Below are positions 62,376 to 64,000 of a DNA stretch of 64,000 nt, one piece after another (the stretch's first letter is position 1; every line of letters begins with the position of its first letter). The stretch is from Coptis chinensis (Eukaryota > Streptophyta > Magnoliopsida > Ranunculales > Ranunculaceae). The notes under the pieces are model-generated. The model ran no database searches. It was not told the DNA's origin and saw only the letters and a list, made by a program, of their open reading frames with translations. The translations under genes and the position numbers were made by a program. The stretch covers positions 62,001 to 126,000 of the forward strand of contig JADFTS010000068.1 in assembly GCA_015680905.1 (NCBI GenBank). Reading direction: 5' to 3'.

Positions 62376-62899
62376 CTTAGCCTTAGGGGCTAGACGCGCC
62401 ATAAGAGCTGCAGCGGCATTTCCGACATTATTTTCCTCAATGAAGCTAATCGTTGAGTTAATAACAAGTAGAGTAATAATCCCCACAAAATCCTGCCAGT
62501 CAGGAGGCTTTCCCTGCAACACAATTCTTAAAAATCAGAACAAAATCACATAAAACAAACAAACAACTTCATAAAACACATAATTTAAGCTCACCCCTCC
62601 ATTTGCTAGTGCTATAGCCATAATTGCAGCTGCTTCCATGACCCAAGACAAAGGGTTCCACATGAAGCCTAAGAACTTCAAAAACTTACTTTCCTATAAA
62701 CACATAGAAATGAAATAAAGATCAAATTTTGAAGCAAAATGAATAAAACAAATGGCATATAGAAGAGTGTCAATGAAACAAACCTTCTTTTCCTCTAACT
62801 TGTTATGACCAAAAATGACTAATCTCTCTTCAGCACCAGCACTTGTTAAACCATCTTTACTACATCTCAAATTCTCAAATACTTCTTCAATGGGTATGT
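62376..62899 (-). pseudogene. Plasma-membrane H+-ATPase exons 1-3, captured copy 2
   Basis: Exons 62784-62899 (from [12 protein letters not shown], missing the first two codons and the acceptor), 62595-62693 and 62376-62513. Nearly identical to copy 1, introns included: the shared block is about 62306-62899 versus about 59592-60180, and I count about nine differences. Copy 2 keeps the normal TGCAG acceptor before exon 3 and TLLVINS where copy 1 has TLPVINS, but has NNVGNA where copy 1 keeps NNAGNA. So each copy has decayed separately after an internal duplication of the element. The block's outer side breaks at about 62899 into the element's own right subterminal region. Confidence 0.9.
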
Positions 62900-63410
62900 A
62901 GTGAAGGAAAGTGAATATTTTTTAAGGATTAAACATGCAAAAACTAGAAAACGAAATCAGAATGGCGTCGGTTCATAATTACCTGTTCAGGTTGAGAAGG
63001 GCGTCGGTGCAATGAAATTCAAGGGCGTCGGTGCAATGAAATTCAAGGAAAAGCTATTGCAGAAGGAAGGAAAAGCTGAAAACTCGGCAGTTTTAGAGTC
63101 GGTTTTATTATTTTAATTATAGGGGTTTAATTTTTCATGAAATTTTAGAGCGTGGGAAGTGAAATCTTTGCCGCCTGATAATTGAATAGATATGCCGACG
63201 GTTAAGAAGTACGGCCATATTTTGGTGTCTGTTGGAAACAAACAATGGTTAAATCCAGTCGAACTAGCCGATAGCTAAAAACTCTCGGGCAACTGTCGGA
63301 CAGAACTAAACAATTGGAATACCTCTAGGACGGATGGCCAACTAATACCCGACGGATAAAAGGCGTTGGTAACTTCCTATGGTTATAAACCGTCGGGTAA
63401 TTTTTCTGAA
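62900..63410 (-). other. Right subterminal region of the Pack-CACTA
   Basis: Holds a 24-bp direct duplication starting GGGCGTCGGTGCAATG (about 63000 and 63024) and CCGTCGGGTA-type subterminal repeats near 63185-63400. In this family such repeats bind the TNPA-type protein. Any transcript of the captured exons would probably start here, since they all read leftward. Confidence 0.6.
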
Positions 63411-63442
63411 GTCTGTCGGGTAAAGTCGTTTTTTTGGTAGTG
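63411..63442 (-). repeat. Right terminal inverted repeat of the Pack-CACTA
   Basis: GTCGGGTAAAGTCG ending TTTTTTTGGTAGTG, reverse complement of the left end with one or two changes. Followed by TAA. Confidence 0.92.
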
Positions 63443-64000
63443 TAAGTTAATCTACTAGCAAGTAGCAACTACATATGAGGATGTGGAGACTGACCATCCC
63501 TGAGTTAGTTGTTATCTAAAGAGAAGTTAAAGATCCAACATCTCACAACTGTGTTTTTGTGCGTGTATCAGCCAGGCTGGTTGGTTAATTAACCAGATAC
63601 AGTCATACAGATAAGAGGCAAACTATTTCTTCAAGAAGCAAGTATTAAAATTACCTGGAATGAGGAGATCAGCTAGTATTCAGTCAAGTTCTGTAATGAT
63701 GTATGCTCCTGCTTTTTAACACTGTAAAAGTAAGAGACAATATTCAAATACAAATATACAACTAAAACTTCCTAACAAATAAAGCTAAGCTAACTAGCAG
63801 TGAAGGCAGCATAGATACATACATAATCAGCAGAGCGAAGGAGAAATGAAGTTCTAGGCTTATTAAACGAACGTGTAAAATTCTTTCCTATCAGTCAAAC
63901 AGTCCTTAGTTCTTTTCACTTACAACATTCTTTTCACTTGCAACATTCTTTTCAATAGCCTGTCTCACAAATCACAATAAATTTTAATAAATTAGATCCA
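63443..64000. other. Flank of the Pack-CACTA, no gene recognised
   Basis: AT-rich; no exon or element recognised up to the window edge. Confidence 0.4.

Larger units (their letters stand above)
56609..63442 (-). mobile_element. Pack-CACTA: non-autonomous CACTA element with host exons
   Basis: A 6,834-bp element. The left end reads CACTACCAAAAGAACGAC and the right end is its reverse complement with one or two changes. Flanks are TAA (56606-56608) and TAA (63443-63445), the 3-bp target duplication of CACTA elements. Subterminal copies of ACCGTCGG(G/A)TA crowd both ends (56690-56970 and 63180-63420). No TNP2-type or TNPA-type transposase was seen, so it would need help in trans. Instead, from high to low coordinate on the minus strand it holds H+-ATPase exons (62899-62376), a C2-domain cluster (62165-61145), an acidic nucleolin-like exon (60889-60797), an H+-ATPase DKTGT exon (60523-60404), H+-ATPase exons again (60187-58900) and ClpB exons (58794-57017), all in one orientation. 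Introns are kept, so capture was from DNA, not mRNA. Confidence 0.93.

Noticed and set aside
1-64000. CRISPR array, operon or bacterial defence system
   Set aside because: Introns, plant gene families and plant transposons throughout; no regularly spaced short repeats with unique spacers.

Overview
This is a stretch of nuclear plant DNA, almost certainly a eudicot. It is AT-rich, has GT-AG introns and plant-type genes (OVATE family, EF-hand exonuclease, FAR1-related, H+-ATPase, ClpB), and is crowded with plant transposons. It is gene-poor: only two loci look like resident host genes. These are a small OVATE-family gene at 1505-1810 (+) and an 11-exon EEP nuclease/EF-hand gene at 12395-17153 (+). 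The second gene lacks three single bases, so it is either a fresh pseudogene or carries assembly errors.

Layout from left to right. 1-2045: intergenic DNA and the OVATE gene. 2046-7005: an old Copia fossil (-). 7006-12150: AT-rich DNA dominated by a 1.5-kb tandem duplication that ends just upstream of the EEP gene. 12395-17153: the EEP/EF-hand gene. 17345-30305: a decayed Helitron (-) of about 13 kb with both candidate ends in an A|T target. It holds Rep/helicase remnants, several tandem repeats and, in the opposite orientation, the leader and N-terminal part of a BRI1-like receptor kinase. 30306-31920: repeats, including an inverted copy of the repeat found upstream of the EEP gene. 31930-35255: an incomplete Copia fossil (+). 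35256-39333: a probable tRNA-derived SINE and the orphan last three exons of a TOM1-like membrane protein (-). 39334-44926: a Copia fossil (+) with matching LTRs and a 5-bp target duplication, inserted in the last codons of a glutaredoxin-like pseudogene (-). 45310-48325: a FAR1-related/MULE transposase gene (-) with several breaks. 49570-49690: a 5S-rRNA-derived fossil. 52525-54027: a tandemly duplicated CACTA-type end. 56173-56488: a foldback element. 56609-63442: a complete-ended, non-autonomous CACTA element.

The most notable object is this CACTA element: 6.8 kb, TIRs starting CACTACCAAAA, target duplication TAA. It contains no transposase that I can see. It does contain same-strand exon clusters from at least four host genes, with splice sites mostly kept: plasma-membrane H+-ATPase (two copies of exons 1-3, exons 4-5, and a separate DKTGT exon), a C2 domain like that of CELLULOSE SYNTHASE INTERACTIVE proteins, an acidic nucleolin-like exon, and a ClpB chaperone. 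It is a Pack-CACTA that has gathered and internally shuffled host exons. The Helitron shows the same theme with a receptor-kinase fragment. The window is therefore mainly a record of two DNA-transposon types capturing host coding sequence, with Copia fossils layered between. All family calls come from reading translations by eye; no search was run.
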